In this document: one piece after another, positions 1-8,284 of the stretch
Position numbering within the stretch: the stretch's first letter is position 1
Layout: every line of letters starts with the position of its first letter
From: Sulfuricaulis sp040901545
Lineage (GTDB): Bacteria; Pseudomonadota; Gammaproteobacteria; Acidiferrobacterales; Sulfurifustaceae
DNA: 64,000 nt
Reading direction: 5' to 3'
Assembly: GCF_040901545.1 (NCBI RefSeq)
Contig: NZ_JBBDYL010000050.1
Coordinates: 19,572-83,571, forward strand
Made by a program: the position numbers and the translations under genes
The notes under the pieces: model-generated
Databases searched by the model: none
What the model was told of the DNA's origin: nothing
The model's input: only the letters and a program-made list of their open reading frames with translations

Positions 1-134
1 GCAAAATTTCATTGCCCCGGCCTAATCCTCACTGTAAGTAGCAGAAATGCTTTCGCGCCGTCGGCCATCGGCTTGATACACCGCCGATCGCTTCAAACTG
101 CAACCTTGCTGGACCGGTGACTGTATGATTTGGA

Positions 135-172
135 TGATTTGGTCAAATATGCTTGATTTGGTCAAATATGCT
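135..172. repeat. Perfect tandem 19-bp repeat upstream of methyltransferase gene
   Basis: Two head-to-tail identical copies of TGATTTGGTCAAATATGCT occupy 135-153 and 154-172. Each contains ATTTG-GT-CAAAT, an inverted repeat with 5-bp arms. They end about 50 bases before the likely start at 223, so a tandem operator for a dimeric repressor is plausible (inference). No cognate regulator is adjacent. Confidence 0.6.
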
Positions 173-222
173 GTCACGATAAGAAAACGTATTAAAAAGA
201 CTTGAGCGAGGAGAACGTATTC

Positions 223-1092
223 ATGTCATCCGTTGCCAATCCCAATCAGGATTTCATCGATTTCTGGAATTCAACGCTGGTTGATAAGTTCAACCGCTAC
301 CGCCACATCCTGCGCGAAGGCATGCGCCACCACAGCGACACCGCGTTCCAGAAACTGAAACTTCCACCCGGTTCCCGAGTGCTGGACGTCGGTTGCGGCT
401 GGGGCGACACATCCCTCGTGCTTGCCCATCTCGTGGGTCCGTCCGGAACCGTGGTCGGAATTGACTGCTGCGACAACTTTCTTCAGACCGCCCGGGAAGA
501 TGCTAAAGCGCAACGAGTTTCGAATGTTGAATTCACTTTGAGCGACGTGCAAATTCACCCCTTCGAACCGATCTATGATCTCTGCTTTTCGCGCTTCGGC
601 ACCATGTTTTTTGCCAATCCGGTGGCGGCGCTGCGCAACATGCGCAAATCCCTGAAACCCGGAGGCCAGCTCATGATCGTGGTGTGGCGCATGATCGAAG
701 ATAATCCCTGGTTCGGCGTGCCCAAGGAGGTGGTGCTCCAGTTCCTCCCGCCACCGGGCGATAACGCTTCGACCTGCGGGCCGGGACCGTTTTCCATGGC
801 GAGCGAATCGGTCGTGAGCGCCCAACTCAAGGCGGCCGGATATATCGACTTTAAATTTGAGCGCGTTGACGGACCGGTGGAGATCGGCAACACACCGGAG
901 AAGGCGACGCAGTTCCAGCTCGCCCTCGGACCGGCCGGAGAAATCTTCCGCGAGGCGGGCGAGGTAGCCGAACGCCATCGCCAGAACATCGAAGCGGCCC
1001 TGCGCGACCATCTCGCGCGGTACATGAATGGCGGAAAGATCGTCATGAACTCGAGCTCGTGGGTGATTACTGCCCGTAATCCCGGCGGTTGA
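223..1092 (+). CDS. Class I SAM-dependent methyltransferase
   Basis: A 289-residue cytosolic protein with a Rossmann-type methyltransferase fold. Motif I reads VLDVGCGWGDTSL, followed by the acidic GIDCCD strand and a DLCFSRFGTMFF segment typical of UbiE/Methyltransf_11 enzymes. The substrate cannot be read from the sequence. A TTG at 202 is in frame, but ATG 223 has a good GAGGAG element about 10 bases upstream and is preferred. The stop overlaps the region just before the TfoX-like gene, so the two may be cotranscribed. A tandem 19-bp repeat lies in the promoter region. Confidence 0.85.
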   Translation: MSSVANPNQDFIDFWNSTLVDKFNRYRHILREGMRHHSDTAFQKLKLPPGSRVLDVGCGWGDTSLVLAHLVGPSGTVVGIDCCDNFLQTAREDAKAQRVSNVEFTLSDVQIHPFEPIYDLCFSRFGTMFFANPVAALRNMRKSLKPGGQLMIVVWRMIEDNPWFGVPKEVVLQFLPPPGDNASTCGPGPFSMASESVVSAQLKAAGYIDFKFERVDGPVEIGNTPEKATQFQLALGPAGEIFREAGEVAERHRQNIEAALRDHLARYMNGGKIVMNSSSWVITARNPGG

Positions 1093-1109
1093 CAGGAAAC
1101 CCCGTCTAC

Positions 1110-1466
1110 ATGAGTTACGATGAACAACTGGCGCACCGGTTGCGCTTGCAGCTAAACCGACCCCCGGGATTCTCTGAAAGAAAAATGTTTGGCGGTATCT
1201 GCTTCATGCTCCATGGAAACATGTGTGGTGGGATACTGCGCGCGGATCTGATCGTTCGGGTACAACCGGAAGAATTCGATCAGGCAATGACACGGCCGCA
1301 TACGCGCGCGTTTGATTTTACCGGAAAACCGATGACGGGCTTTGTGGTGGTATCGCCGAAAGGATATCGCGCTGACACCGTATTCAAGAACTGGGTGGCG
1401 CACGGCACCGAATGCGCCCGTGCCCTGCCGAGAAAAACCAAAAAAATCAAGCCACGCATAAAATAA
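1110..1466 (+). CDS. TfoX N-terminal domain protein
   Basis: A 118-residue protein matching the TfoX/Sxy N-terminal domain: an MSYDEQLAHRLR opening, the KMFGGICFMLHGNMCGG core and a C-terminal FVVVSPKGYR segment. In enterics, full TfoX/Sxy is a CRP-dependent competence regulator. Single-domain versions like this are common and of unknown role. ATG 1110 is preferred over an upstream TTG because it begins the conserved domain and has an AGGA element. It starts 17 bases after the methyltransferase stop and is probably in its operon. The tail is very basic (KTKKIKPRIK). Confidence 0.8.
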   Translation: MSYDEQLAHRLRLQLNRPPGFSERKMFGGICFMLHGNMCGGILRADLIVRVQPEEFDQAMTRPHTRAFDFTGKPMTGFVVVSPKGYRADTVFKNWVAHGTECARALPRKTKKIKPRIK

Positions 1467-1566
1467 TGTCAAATCCGCTTCCAGTTAAGTGCGCGCGTTG
1501 CGTGTAACCAGACTGCGCCGCAGAAACGCAATTTCCTTTGACGCCACAGCCTGATAGAAATAACTG

Positions 1567-1785
1567 ATGGGTAAACGCGATCGCGCGGAAAAATTCTGGG
1601 GCATCACTCTGCTCGCGGCTACGATGTTGCTGGTCACCATGGGGGCGCGGCGGTCGCTGGGGCTGTTTGTTTCGCCGCTCAATCCCACCACCGGACTCGG
1701 TTACCCCATGAGCGGCGGCCGATCGACGACGATTTTTACCCGCGGACTTTCGTTAATGTATGCGCCAGCGAACTTTCCGGTATAA
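1567..1785 (+). pseudogene. N-terminal remnant of an MFS transporter
   Basis: The first 45 residues or so resemble the first helix of major facilitator transporters: a hydrophobic segment followed by the RRSLGLFVSPLN and TGLG motifs seen after TM1 in oxalate/formate-type MFS proteins. The reading frame then drifts into unrelated sequence and ends after 72 codons, whereas the family is about 400 residues. I read it as a truncated, non-functional remnant. Confidence 0.5.
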
Positions 1786-1839
1786 CCGGGGAATTACCGT
1801 CGCTGTCAACAACAAGTGTACCGAATCCGGCGCGCGGAT

Positions 1840-3065
1840 TTATTTCCGGCTTAACCGAAACAACCCGTTTATTCCCTCGTCGCTGGTGAAATAAAGCACG
1901 CCATCGGGACCGACAGCTACCCCGACGGGCCGGGCCCAGCGATCGCCGTTTTCGTTTTGAAATCCGGTGACCAGATCATCGACGCGTTCCGCCTTGCCGT
2001 CGTGAAACCGCACGATGACGATCCTGGGTGGGCGTCGTGTCGCCTTGCTGCCCCCAGGTAGCCGCCGGTGGGTTTAGTCGCCCAAGAACCGCGCAATGCC
2101 ACAATCGCACCGAATTCGAGCGACTTATCCATTGCGCCTTGTGGCACAAAAACCACCGCCATGGGTGCGTTGCGCGCCGGGAAGGTGGCAACCGGCATCA
2201 CCACATCCGACATCGATCGTGGCGGCTGACTCAAAATGCAGTGGTCACGAATTATCTTCTCTCCTTTGAACTGATACCAAGGCATGCCGTGAAATGAACC
2301 GGGAGCGATGCGGCTGAAATATTCGGGTGGATGTTCATAACCCAGATGATCGGGGCCGTTATTGCTCGCCTACATCACGCCTGTCTGGGGATGCCAGGAA
2401 AAACCCACGGGATTTCGAAACCCGGTGCCGAAAGGTTCCAAATAAGATTTACCGCCCGCTTCGCGTAAAACGTAAACCCCGCCCCGCCGATCCTCGAAGG
2501 GATAGCGATCGTCAAGGTATTGATCACTGCAGTTGCCTTGAATACCGAGGCTCACGTACACCCGGCCGTCGGGACCGACTCCCACGGTGCGACTGCTGTG
2601 GCCCGAACCGCCGGGAAGGGGGGCCAGCAAAGTAATCGATATCGGTGCCAGCTGCTTCTGACCCGGTCGGTAGGGCGCGCGATACAGTCCGTGGTTGCGG
2701 GCGATAAGAATCTCCCCGCCCCGGAAAGCGACGCTGTGCGGATAGTCGTCGAGTTCGACCAGTACCGCAGGATCGGTGTAGGGACGGGACAGGCGATAGA
2801 CTTTCCCGCTCTTGGATCCAATAACGAGATCACCGTTTTCCGCAAACGCCATCAACCGGGGCCGGTCAAGCTTGTCTGTCAGCAGTTCCAGACGATAGCC
2901 CTTCGGCACTTGTGCAATAAGGCGCTCGCTGCCTGCGCTAATCGTCTGTTCTACAAAGGATAACCGGGGCGTATCGGCCTTGATTCCTGATGCCGGAACA
3001 ACAATGAAAAACAATATTACGAATTGTCGAAATACTCGGCCCAAACCGGTCGTTCTGGCCGCCAT
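1840..3065 (-). pseudogene. Sorbosone dehydrogenase-like PQQ protein, broken by a TAG and a frameshift
   Basis: The reading frame begins with a signal peptide (residues about 1-30, start at ATG 3065) and continues as an L-sorbosone dehydrogenase / soluble glucose dehydrogenase-type beta-propeller (PHSVAFRGGEILIARNHGLY, GHSSRTVGVGPDGRVYVSLG, FGTGFRNPVGFSW). At 2367-2369 a TAG stands where the family has Trp before ASNNGPDHLG. Coding resumes in the same frame through FHGMPWYQFKGEK. A one-base loss near 2040-2046 then shifts the frame, and the true end (VGVAVGPDGVLYFTSDEGI) is readable to the TAA at 1840. Homology to both ends of the family is therefore present with two lesions. An older fragment call ending at 2370 would miss the C-terminal third. 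Confidence 0.75.
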
Positions 3066-3365
3066 CAACTTTGGCCGGTCAGGAACGAGGCGGTTTGGCT
3101 GATGCCCGGGAAGAATACACAGTGGATGAAATAAGCGTTTTATCATAGAGATAATATTCATGGTACCTGTATTCCGTTGACGGATAAATGAGGGCCCCCA
3201 AGTAAAACTGCACGCGGAAATTTACCTCGTCGCTGTGTATGATATTACCGGTTGAATTTGCCGTTAGACCGTCTTCCGACCACCGGGTATCGATGGTTCA
3301 ATAACCACACGGTGTTCGAGAAATGAACAATATCCAAAACATCCAAATTACCGGAGGATACCCCG

Positions 3366-3815
3366 ATGACAACCAGGAAGAAAACCAAGACAAAAGCAAA
3401 GGCAAAGAAAAAAACCACTGTTCGCAAGGCCGCCGGCAAAAAGGCCAGCCGCAAAACCACGCGCGCCAAAGTAACGGCAAAGAAAAAAACCGCGTCGAAA
3501 TCCGGCAAAACAATGCCGCGCGCGACGACCGTCCCCATGGCGACCTACACGATGCCGGACACGGAGGAACGGGTCGGGATCGTCACCCATTATTTTTCGC
3601 ATCTCTCGGTGGCGATTGTCCAGCTCGATTCCGGCATGTTGCGGGAGGGCGACGTGGTGCATATCAAGGGACACACGAGCGACTTCAAACAGCGCATCGA
3701 ATCAATGGAAGTCGAGCACGTCCATGTCAGCGAGGTGCTTGCAGGTCAATCATTCGGTTTACGGGTGAAAGAGCACGCCCGCGAGCACGATGTCGTATAC
3801 AAGGTATTACGCTAG
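3366..3815 (+). CDS. EF-Tu domain 2-like protein with histone H1-like lysine-rich N-terminal tail
   Basis: A 149-residue protein in two parts. Residues 1 to about 57 are almost entirely Lys, Ala, Thr and Arg in AKKKT-type repeats like bacterial histone H1-like tails. Residues about 65-149 match the small translation-factor-like domain (ERVGIVTHYFSHLSVAIVQL, GDVVHIKGHTSDF, EHVHVSEV, VKEHAREHDVVYKV). The C-terminal domain alone is widespread and uncharacterised; the tail suggests nucleic-acid binding. A strong GGAGG lies 8 bases before ATG 3366. It is monocistronic, with no partner on either side. Confidence 0.75.
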   Translation: MTTRKKTKTKAKAKKKTTVRKAAGKKASRKTTRAKVTAKKKTASKSGKTMPRATTVPMATYTMPDTEERVGIVTHYFSHLSVAIVQLDSGMLREGDVVHIKGHTSDFKQRIESMEVEHVHVSEVLAGQSFGLRVKEHAREHDVVYKVLR

Positions 3816-3946
3816 GCGGAAAGTTTTTTGATTAACCGTCCGCTGGGTCATTCCTCGGGCCAACGATCTTCGCGATGCTGGCTGAGGGAAATTCATGAAA
3901 TTTCTGGGGCCACCCGATAAAAATCGTCGTACGCCGTTTATAAGAG

Positions 3947-4384
3947 TCAGCACACGGCCGCCAACCGTCCCAGGCAACCGGTCCAGCCTTGCCGATGATG
4001 TTGAGATGATTCTTCGCTGGCGAGTCCCTCATGGATTAATGTCAGCTTCGTCTGTTCGCCATCGCGCTGCAGTAAAATGGTGACGGTTGACCGATTTAGT
4101 TTTTCCGCATTTTCCCATTCCCAGGTGAACGACAGCTTGTTGGGTCGATCGATTGTTTGATAGGTCCCCGCCACGGTGTGTACTTTCCCGTCGGGTTCAG
4201 TCATGGAAATGCGGTATCGCCCGCCCTTGCGAAAATCCAGCGCGTGCACTTCCGTCTTGAACGAATCGGATGGCGCGAACCATTTGGTCAGCGATTCGGG
4301 GGTAACCCAGGCATCAAATACCTTTTCAATATCGGCATTCAGTGTCCGGTTTAATGTAAGCGAAGTATCGACGGCGGTATCCAT
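3947..4384 (-). CDS. AHSA1-type SRPBCC domain protein
   Basis: A 145-residue START-like/SRPBCC protein of the activator-of-Hsp90 homology group. It has the hallmark VFDAWVTPESLTKWFAP, a FRKGGRYRISM strand and the terminal HRQGWTGCLGRLA helix, so it is full length. The fold binds hydrophobic ligands; no enzymatic role is established for this subgroup. The start has AGGAGG 5 bases upstream. It follows the ArsR-type regulator by 9 bases on the same strand, the usual regulator-SRPBCC pair seen across bacteria, and is presumably controlled by it. Confidence 0.85.
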   Translation of the reverse strand: MDTAVDTSLTLNRTLNADIEKVFDAWVTPESLTKWFAPSDSFKTEVHALDFRKGGRYRISMTEPDGKVHTVAGTYQTIDRPNKLSFTWEWENAEKLNRSTVTILLQRDGEQTKLTLIHEGLASEESSQHHRQGWTGCLGRLAAVC

Positions 4385-4393
4385 GACATCCTC

Positions 4394-4723
4394 CTATACG
4401 GTTTTAACCAAGTATTTCTCCAGGCGATCCAGATTGCGTTGCCAGAATTTCTCGTAATCCGAGAACCAGGCATGCGCCGATTTCAGGGCTTTGCCGTTCA
4501 AACGGCAGCGTCGCATGCGCCCGTCTTTGATTCGTCTGACCAGGCCCGCTTCTTCCAAAACATTCAAATGTTTTGTGACAGCAGGTAATGACATGGCGAA
4601 GGGTTCGGCCAGCTCGCCCACAAGCGCCTCCCCCTGCGCCAGTCGGGCCAGGATGGCGCGGCGGGTTGGATCCGATAAGGCCGCAAACGTTGAATCCAGT
4701 GCGGTAGATTTTAAGTTAACCAT
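4394..4723 (-). CDS. ArsR-family winged-helix repressor
   Basis: A 109-residue ArsR/SmtB-fold regulator with FAALSDPTRRAILARL, a helix-turn-helix at MSLPAVTKHLNVLEEAGLV and the wing KDGRMRRCRL. No metal-binding CXC motif is present, as expected for the SRPBCC-linked ArsR subgroup. The C-terminal WFSDYEKFWQRNLDRLEKYL helix is typical of that subgroup. It is the first gene of a two-gene operon with the SRPBCC protein. A perfect 7-bp-arm inverted repeat spans its own start codon, suggesting autorepression. Confidence 0.88.
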   Translation of the reverse strand: MVNLKSTALDSTFAALSDPTRRAILARLAQGEALVGELAEPFAMSLPAVTKHLNVLEEAGLVRRIKDGRMRRCRLNGKALKSAHAWFSDYEKFWQRNLDRLEKYLVKTV

Positions 4724-4731
4724 TTGGTTAA
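4716..4731. promoter_or_regulatory. Inverted repeat over the ArsR-family start codon
   Basis: TTAACCA-TT-TGGTTAA is a perfect 7-bp-arm dyad containing the ATG (4721-4723, minus strand) of the ArsR-family gene. The position fits an autoregulatory operator that would block both transcription and translation initiation. Assignment to this ArsR protein is inference from position. Confidence 0.6.
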
Positions 4732-4838
4732 ATATTATCCGGTCTTGTAACGAAAGACAAGGGGGTGAAAAAACGCTAAGGCCCGTCGGACCGGAGCAGA
4801 CTGCTGCGCGTCACCCGGGCCCGGTAACCAACCATGCA

Positions 4839-5282
4839 TCAGTTTTTGGCGAGCCGATCGCGAATTTCCTTGACGACATTTTCCCGATCCGTCTTATAAC
4901 GCCGGATAAATGCCATGGGTGCGCCGGTTTGGGGATCGTACTTCGCACCCCAGACCACCAATTCCAGCATCACGGGAATCAGATCCAGGCCTTTATCGGT
5001 CAGGCGATAAACATTCCTGGCTCGGGTTTGCGGGTCAGCCGACTTTCGGATAATCCCGGCGTTTTCAAGCTTCGCCAACCGGTCGGCGAGGATGTTGGTG
5101 GCGATGGCCTCGTCCGAATTGAGAAATTCGCCGTAGCGGCGCTTGCCGCCGAACATCAGGTCACGGACCACCAGCAGGGTCCATTTGTCGCCGAAAAAAT
5201 CCAGCGCATAGCTGATCGGGCAGGCGGAACGGCGGGTAGGTTTGGTCCTGGACATAAGCCGTTTATAGGGGGTTTCTTGCAT
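4839..5282 (-). CDS. HxlR-family winged-helix regulator
   Basis: A 147-residue regulator of the HxlR/MarR-like type: CPISYALDFFGDKWTLLVVRDL, the GGKRRYGEFL recognition region, NILADRLAKLENAGII and the wing YRLTDKGLDLIPVM. The conserved N-terminal Cys (in SACPIS) is the redox- or electrophile-sensing residue in characterised relatives. It is divergent from the VOC gene at 5366. ATG 5282 lies directly against the proximal operator with no Shine-Dalgarno, so the internal ATG at about 5255 (MSRTKP) is an alternative start. Two matched inverted repeats in the 83-bp divergent promoter fit control of both directions. Confidence 0.85.
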   Translation of the reverse strand: MQETPYKRLMSRTKPTRRSACPISYALDFFGDKWTLLVVRDLMFGGKRRYGEFLNSDEAIATNILADRLAKLENAGIIRKSADPQTRARNVYRLTDKGLDLIPVMLELVVWGAKYDPQTGAPMAFIRRYKTDRENVVKEIRDRLAKN

Positions 5283-5299
5283 ACTTGCAAATTACAAGT
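5283..5299. promoter_or_regulatory. HxlR-type operator, copy 1
   Basis: ACTTG-N7-CAAGT inverted repeat (ACTTGCAAATTACAAGT) adjoining the HxlR start codon. The same arms and spacer length recur 33 bp away, which supports a real binding site. Confidence 0.6.
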
Positions 5300-5315
5300 T
5301 ACGGCCTTATCCTTT

Positions 5316-5332
5316 ACTTGCTTTTTGCAAGT
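5316..5332. promoter_or_regulatory. HxlR-type operator, copy 2
   Basis: ACTTGCTTTTTGCAAGT has the same ACTTG-N7-CAAGT geometry as copy 1, here with extended arms (TACTTGC/GCAAGTA). The centres of the two sites are 33 bp apart, about three helical turns, so two dimers could sit on one face of the DNA. Confidence 0.6.
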
Positions 5333-5365
5333 AGTCGTCCTTAATTTAACGATCAGGAGACAATC

Positions 5366-5728
5366 ATGGAAAACATAGTCGTGTGGTTCGATATGCCGGT
5401 CAAGAATTTAAAGCGTGCGGCCGAATTTTACCGCAAGGTGCTGGGCGTGGAACTGCAAAAGATGGAACAACCGGCGCCGATGGCATTTTTCCCTTTCGGG
5501 CCTGGTATTGCTTCGGGTGCACTTGTGGAGTCACGAGAGGTAAGCCCAAGCAACCGGGGGACAACTGTATATCTGAACGGGAGCAAGGATCTGGCCGGCC
5601 CGCTTGGCAAGGTCGAAGCAGCGGGTGGGAAAGTGCTGCAAAAGAAAACCGCCATCGGCGAACACGGCTTCATCGCCTATTTCGAAGACACCGAGGGCAA
5701 CCGCGTCGGCCTCCACAGTATGAATTAA
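5366..5728 (+). CDS. VOC-family (glyoxalase/bleomycin-resistance fold) protein
   Basis: A 120-residue single-domain VOC protein: the MPVKNLKRAAEFYRKVLGVE opening, central beta strands and a C-terminal YFEDTEGNRVGLHS, which carries the usual metal-ligand Glu and final His region. Substrate is unknown; the family includes glyoxalase I, dioxygenases and resistance proteins. A clear AGGAGA precedes ATG 5366. Divergent from the HxlR regulator and probably repressed by it. The following membrane protein starts 12 bases after its stop, so they likely form an operon. Confidence 0.85.
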   Translation: MENIVVWFDMPVKNLKRAAEFYRKVLGVELQKMEQPAPMAFFPFGPGIASGALVESREVSPSNRGTTVYLNGSKDLAGPLGKVEAAGGKVLQKKTAIGEHGFIAYFEDTEGNRVGLHSMN

Positions 5729-5740
5729 AGGTCATTAACC

Positions 5741-6157
5741 ATGAACGCAAAGAAATTCACTCTGGCGACACTGGGCTATGTGGTCGTGACCTTTGCCCTG
5801 GCGTTTCCTTGGCACCTGATCTGGTTCAAAGACAGTTACCACAGCCTGGGTGTTTACACCCGCGAAAATCCGATCTTCGCCTTTGGTATCGGTTCCATGG
5901 TGCTGCAGGGACTGATTCTCGCCTACCTTTATCCGTTCTTTTATAAGGGTACGCACCCCATCCTCACCGGGATACGCTTCGGTCTGCTGATGGGGGGATT
6001 CCTGTGGAGCGTATCGGTGCTGGCCTTTGCCGCCAAAACCGACGTAAACTCGCTTGCGACTTTTTTTACTTTAAGTACCCTTTTCCATTTGATTCAGTTC
6101 GTCGCCGCCGGCGCCCTGATCGGTTGGATATTCAGAACAAAAATAAGTGCCGAATAA
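5741..6157 (+). CDS. Small four-helix membrane protein
   Basis: A 138-residue integral membrane protein with about four hydrophobic segments (residues about 8-28, 45-66, 80-100 and 110-132). It begins MNAKKFTLATLGYVVVTF and contains a LIQGLILAYLYPFFYKG-like loop. It belongs to a conserved uncharacterised group; no transport or catalytic motif is visible. It lies directly after the VOC gene and before the DUF1993 gene, suggesting a shared HxlR-controlled unit. Confidence 0.7.
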   Translation: MNAKKFTLATLGYVVVTFALAFPWHLIWFKDSYHSLGVYTRENPIFAFGIGSMVLQGLILAYLYPFFYKGTHPILTGIRFGLLMGGFLWSVSVLAFAAKTDVNSLATFFTLSTLFHLIQFVAAGALIGWIFRTKISAE

Positions 6158-6233
6158 CGGCATTCGGTGTCACCTGCTGCTGTGCCTGGACACTGCTACG
6201 AAGAATTGAAATACATTAAAGGAGGCTTAGCCG

Positions 6234-6740
6234 ATGACTCCATCCATGTATCACGCGTCGATTCCGGCATTTATCCGCATGATGGGTAACTTGGCCGAAG
6301 TGCTGAAAAAAGGCGCCACCCACGCAACGTCCAGGAAAATTGATCCAACGGTGCTGATCAACAGCCGACTGTTTCCCGACATGCTTCCGCTCGCGCGACA
6401 GGTGCAGATAGCCTCGGATACCGCCAAGGGGTGCGCGGCGCGGCTGGCAGGGCAGGAACCGCCCAAGTTCGAAGACAACGAATCAACCTTCCCGGAGCTG
6501 TTGGCCCGCACCGATAAAACGGTGGCTTTTCTCAAGACCTTCAAACCCGGCCAGATTGACGGAACGGAGGATAAAACGATTCATCTGAAAATTGGCGGGG
6601 AAAGTTTGACCTTCAAGGGGATGCCGTATCTGCTTAATTTCGTACTACCCAATTTTTATTTTCACGTCACCACGGCCTACGACATTCTCAGACATAATGG
6701 CGTCGAGCTGGGAAAAAAGGATTATCTGGGAAAATTTTAG
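6234..6740 (+). CDS. DUF1993 family protein
   Basis: A 168-residue protein matching DUF1993: MYHASIPAFIRMMGNL, LFPDMLPLARQVQIASDTAKG, ARLAG and a C-terminal NFYFHVTTAYDILRHNGVELGKKDYLG. The fold is DinB-like (four-helix bundle); the function is not established. AAAGGAGG lies 8 bases before ATG 6234. It is probably the last gene of the VOC-membrane protein group. It ends in TAG, showing that amber is a normal stop codon in this genome. Confidence 0.82.
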   Translation: MTPSMYHASIPAFIRMMGNLAEVLKKGATHATSRKIDPTVLINSRLFPDMLPLARQVQIASDTAKGCAARLAGQEPPKFEDNESTFPELLARTDKTVAFLKTFKPGQIDGTEDKTIHLKIGGESLTFKGMPYLLNFVLPNFYFHVTTAYDILRHNGVELGKKDYLGKF

Positions 6741-6819
6741 TCCCGCCCGGATATAACGATTGCTGCCAAGCAGCAGACGAGCCGCCACCTGCGCGCCGGC
6801 ACATCATCTGGCGAAATGT

Positions 6820-7569
6820 TCAGGGCTTAACGAATTTCAGTACAAACCGGTCGGTGACCATGTCGCTCGCCTCCCGAAACGGCACTTCACGCGAATCACC
6901 GGGATCGCGTAAAAAATCGCCCTCCGCATTAAGCTTGAATCCCGCTGCTTCCACTTCTTGCCTCAATGTCGCTTCCTCGATGCGATGAAGGGATTTCGAC
7001 ACGCTAATCCCGGCACCGGCTTTCGCGGAATGATCGACAATGACCAGATATCCGCCCCGCTTCAGCAAGTCGAAAAACCGGCGGTTCATTTTCGTGCGGT
7101 CGGCCGGTAAATAGGTGATGTCGTGATAAATCAGTATCACGGTGATCAGATCCAGGTTTTTCGCTTCCGGCGGCGCCGGGTCATCGAACGGACGGATCAC
7201 TGACACCACGTTTTTCACCGCCGCATTCTTAAATCGCTCGTCAAATTCAGTCCGTGGTTTGGTGTTCTGCGCATACACCACGCCCTTTGGCCCGACCGCG
7301 CGCGCAAGCAGTTCCGCGGTATATCCCCGGCCGGCACCGATTTCGAGCACTTTCATGCCGGGTTTGACACCGGCGAATGCCAGCAACTGTTCGGGACGGC
7401 GGCGCTTGTCCAGTTCGCGATCGTCCCCCGACCGGTCGGGACTCGTTACGATGGTGTGGTAATCGGGCGGTGCGGCACTCGCCGCGGGGGGAATGACTGC
7501 CCCGGAGAACAAGGCGGCGACCAGCAAGCCAGTGCTTGCCCAATGCCGGGGATGGAAATATTTATTCAC
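6820..7569 (-). CDS. Exported class I methyltransferase-fold protein
   Basis: A 249-residue protein with an N-terminal signal peptide (hydrophobic stretch about residues 12-32, ending AASAAPP) followed by a SAM-binding domain: MKVLEIGAGRGYTAELLAR is motif I, then DLITVILIYHDI and a RGGYLVIVDHSAKAGAG post-motif. Export of a methyltransferase fold is odd because SAM is cytosolic, but this periplasmic family recurs in proteobacteria. GTG 7569 is chosen over an upstream ATG because it has AGGAGA 7 bases before it and begins the signal peptide. Confidence 0.75.
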   Translation of the reverse strand: MNKYFHPRHWASTGLLVAALFSGAVIPPAASAAPPDYHTIVTSPDRSGDDRELDKRRRPEQLLAFAGVKPGMKVLEIGAGRGYTAELLARAVGPKGVVYAQNTKPRTEFDERFKNAAVKNVVSVIRPFDDPAPPEAKNLDLITVILIYHDITYLPADRTKMNRRFFDLLKRGGYLVIVDHSAKAGAGISVSKSLHRIEEATLRQEVEAAGFKLNAEGDFLRDPGDSREVPFREASDMVTDRFVLKFVKP

Positions 7570-8284
7570 TGTCTTTCTCCTGGTAATCACGTGTTCCAAA
7601 AAAAGTTAAAGCGGCGGTTCAATCTCAGCGTAATAAAATAAATTATGTCTCTACCCTTAGCCAAACATCTCAAAAATGACGTTTCCAACAATGGTTTGAA
7701 CTTATTCCTAGATTATCTTTTCGTCAGTATTGTGTGCCCACATGTTCACAAACGCCGTCGTGGCCAGCATAATCTTCTCAAATTAATCACCTTGTTCATA
7801 TCCGACAGCGAAACGGGGCTCGAATAAACTGAATTACAAGCAATCCGTTGGTAATATTAGAGTCTATTCGGCGTCATCGCTTGAAAATTACAACCAGTTG
7901 GGCATTGCCCGATCCCGGGAAACCGTTAGACATGTCACGGAAGCTCTGATTTAATAATCGAGCATCGCTGAAACGCGGAGAATATCGAGAAAATACCAGG
8001 GAAAATCTTGGCAAAACCCGTGCCGGAGCAGGGAAGCGCCAATAGCGCCTGGCTGGAGACCAAGACGTGCGCCACGACGGTAACAATAAAGGTTCCGGAA
8101 TTAATCCAGAACACCATTACAAAAAATCAGTAAAATTATGATTGGACTGACCTCCTGATTGCAGCGAGCAGGTTGATTCCGATTCAACGGAAGGGGTGGA
8201 ACAAGCATCGCCTTCCGCAAGTCGCTCAGCCCCAACACTAGATAAGAGGAGTGAACATACCTGCCCAGCGAGGCTCAATCAATA
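7570..8284. other. Gene-poor interval before fabA
   Basis: I see no convincing gene here. A 60-codon plus-strand frame (7645-7827) and 60-70-codon minus-strand frames (7874-8117) lack recognisable motifs. GTTGA-N7-TCAAC at 8172-8188, about 100 bases before fabA, could be a regulatory dyad but is weak. Confidence 0.5.

Noticed and set aside
7645..8117. Small frames between the exported methyltransferase and fabA
   Set aside because: No ribosome-binding site, no recognisable motif and no codon bias; listed only as an intergenic stretch.
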